From NCBI GenBank assembly GCA_900759005.1, contig CAAEUQ010000120.1, positions 1-6,445 of the forward strand: 6,445 nt of DNA, written 5' to 3'. Below are positions 6,365 to 6,445 of the stretch, in pieces. Within the stretch, counting starts at the first letter, position 1. Every line of letters starts with the position of its first letter. Under the pieces are notes generated by a model. That model saw nothing but the letters and a program-made list of their open reading frames with translations. It was not told where the DNA came from and searched no databases. The stretch comes from Clostridia bacterium. GTDB lineage: Bacteria; Bacillota; Clostridia; Christensenellales; Aristaeellaceae. The position numbers and the translations under genes are program-made.

Positions 6365-6400
6365 AAGAAGCCAGATTGCGAGGTTGCAATCTGGCTTCTT
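6365..6400 (+). terminator. Intrinsic terminator downstream of pckA (possibly bidirectional)
   Basis: AAGAAGCCAGATTGC (6365-6379) pairs perfectly with GCAATCTGGCTTCTT (6386-6400) around a six-base loop. The GC-rich core GCCAG...CTGGC is bordered by AAAGAA before and TTCTTAT after, the A-tract/stem/T-tract order of an intrinsic terminator. The T-tract is interrupted by one C, so efficiency is uncertain. Because the tracts are symmetric it can read as a terminator on the - strand too (GGCTTCTTTG). It begins about 90 bases after the pckA stop. Confidence 0.75.
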
Positions 6401-6422
6401 ATAAGATAGAAATAAGATAGAA
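6401..6422. repeat. Two tandem 11-base direct repeats after the terminator
   Basis: ATAAGATAGAA occurs twice head to tail, at 6401-6411 and 6412-6422, directly after the terminator stem. With two copies of a low-complexity A-rich word, this may be simple slippage. The remaining 23 bases to the window edge are A-rich on the + strand and hold nothing I can support. Confidence 0.6.
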
Positions 6423-6445
6423 AGACGGAAAAAAGCAGGCGCATC

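Overview
The window looks like chromosomal DNA from a GC-rich member of the Clostridia (Bacillota). The lineage is inferred from the gene families (HI0933-type and COG2509-type flavoproteins, a HAD/thiamine pyrophosphokinase fusion, ATP-type PEP carboxykinase), purine-rich Shine-Dalgarno sites and a GCG/CGC-rich codon style; no marker gene fixes it. All four recognisable genes lie on the + strand. I found no RNA gene, CRISPR array, insertion sequence, phage gene or defence gene.

Layout. (1) 3-1103 is an HI0933/BaiN-type FAD oxidoreductase whose FAD-binding N-terminus lies before the window. (2) 1048-1500 is a degenerate tandem array. The last ~55 bases of that gene, its stop codon and its 3' flank recur five more times, in units of about 88 bases, the last one truncated. 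This array makes up most of the 529-base gap before the next gene. (3) 1633-3219 is a second, unrelated FAD-dependent dehydrogenase (COG2509 type). (4) Six bases further on, 3226-4509 encodes a two-domain protein: a HAD-superfamily phosphatase fused to thiamine pyrophosphokinase. (5) 4510-4668 is a regulatory gap with a good sigma-70/A promoter (TTGATT-17-TATCAT) and a stable leader hairpin. (6) 4669-6273 is pckA, ATP-dependent PEP carboxykinase, with a codon style typical of high expression. (7) 6321-6400 holds two strong adjacent hairpins that look like a terminator for pckA and a terminator facing the other strand.

Functional reading. The COG2509 gene and the HAD-TPK gene are almost certainly co-transcribed, possibly from upstream of the window through the HI0933 gene and the array, because I see no convincing promoter in the array. 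pckA is a separate unit linking oxaloacetate and PEP. No shared pathway joins all four genes: this is mostly core metabolism. The points most worth a second look are the amplified gene tail and the HAD-TPK fusion, which may allow thiamine monophosphate to be reused without ThiL.
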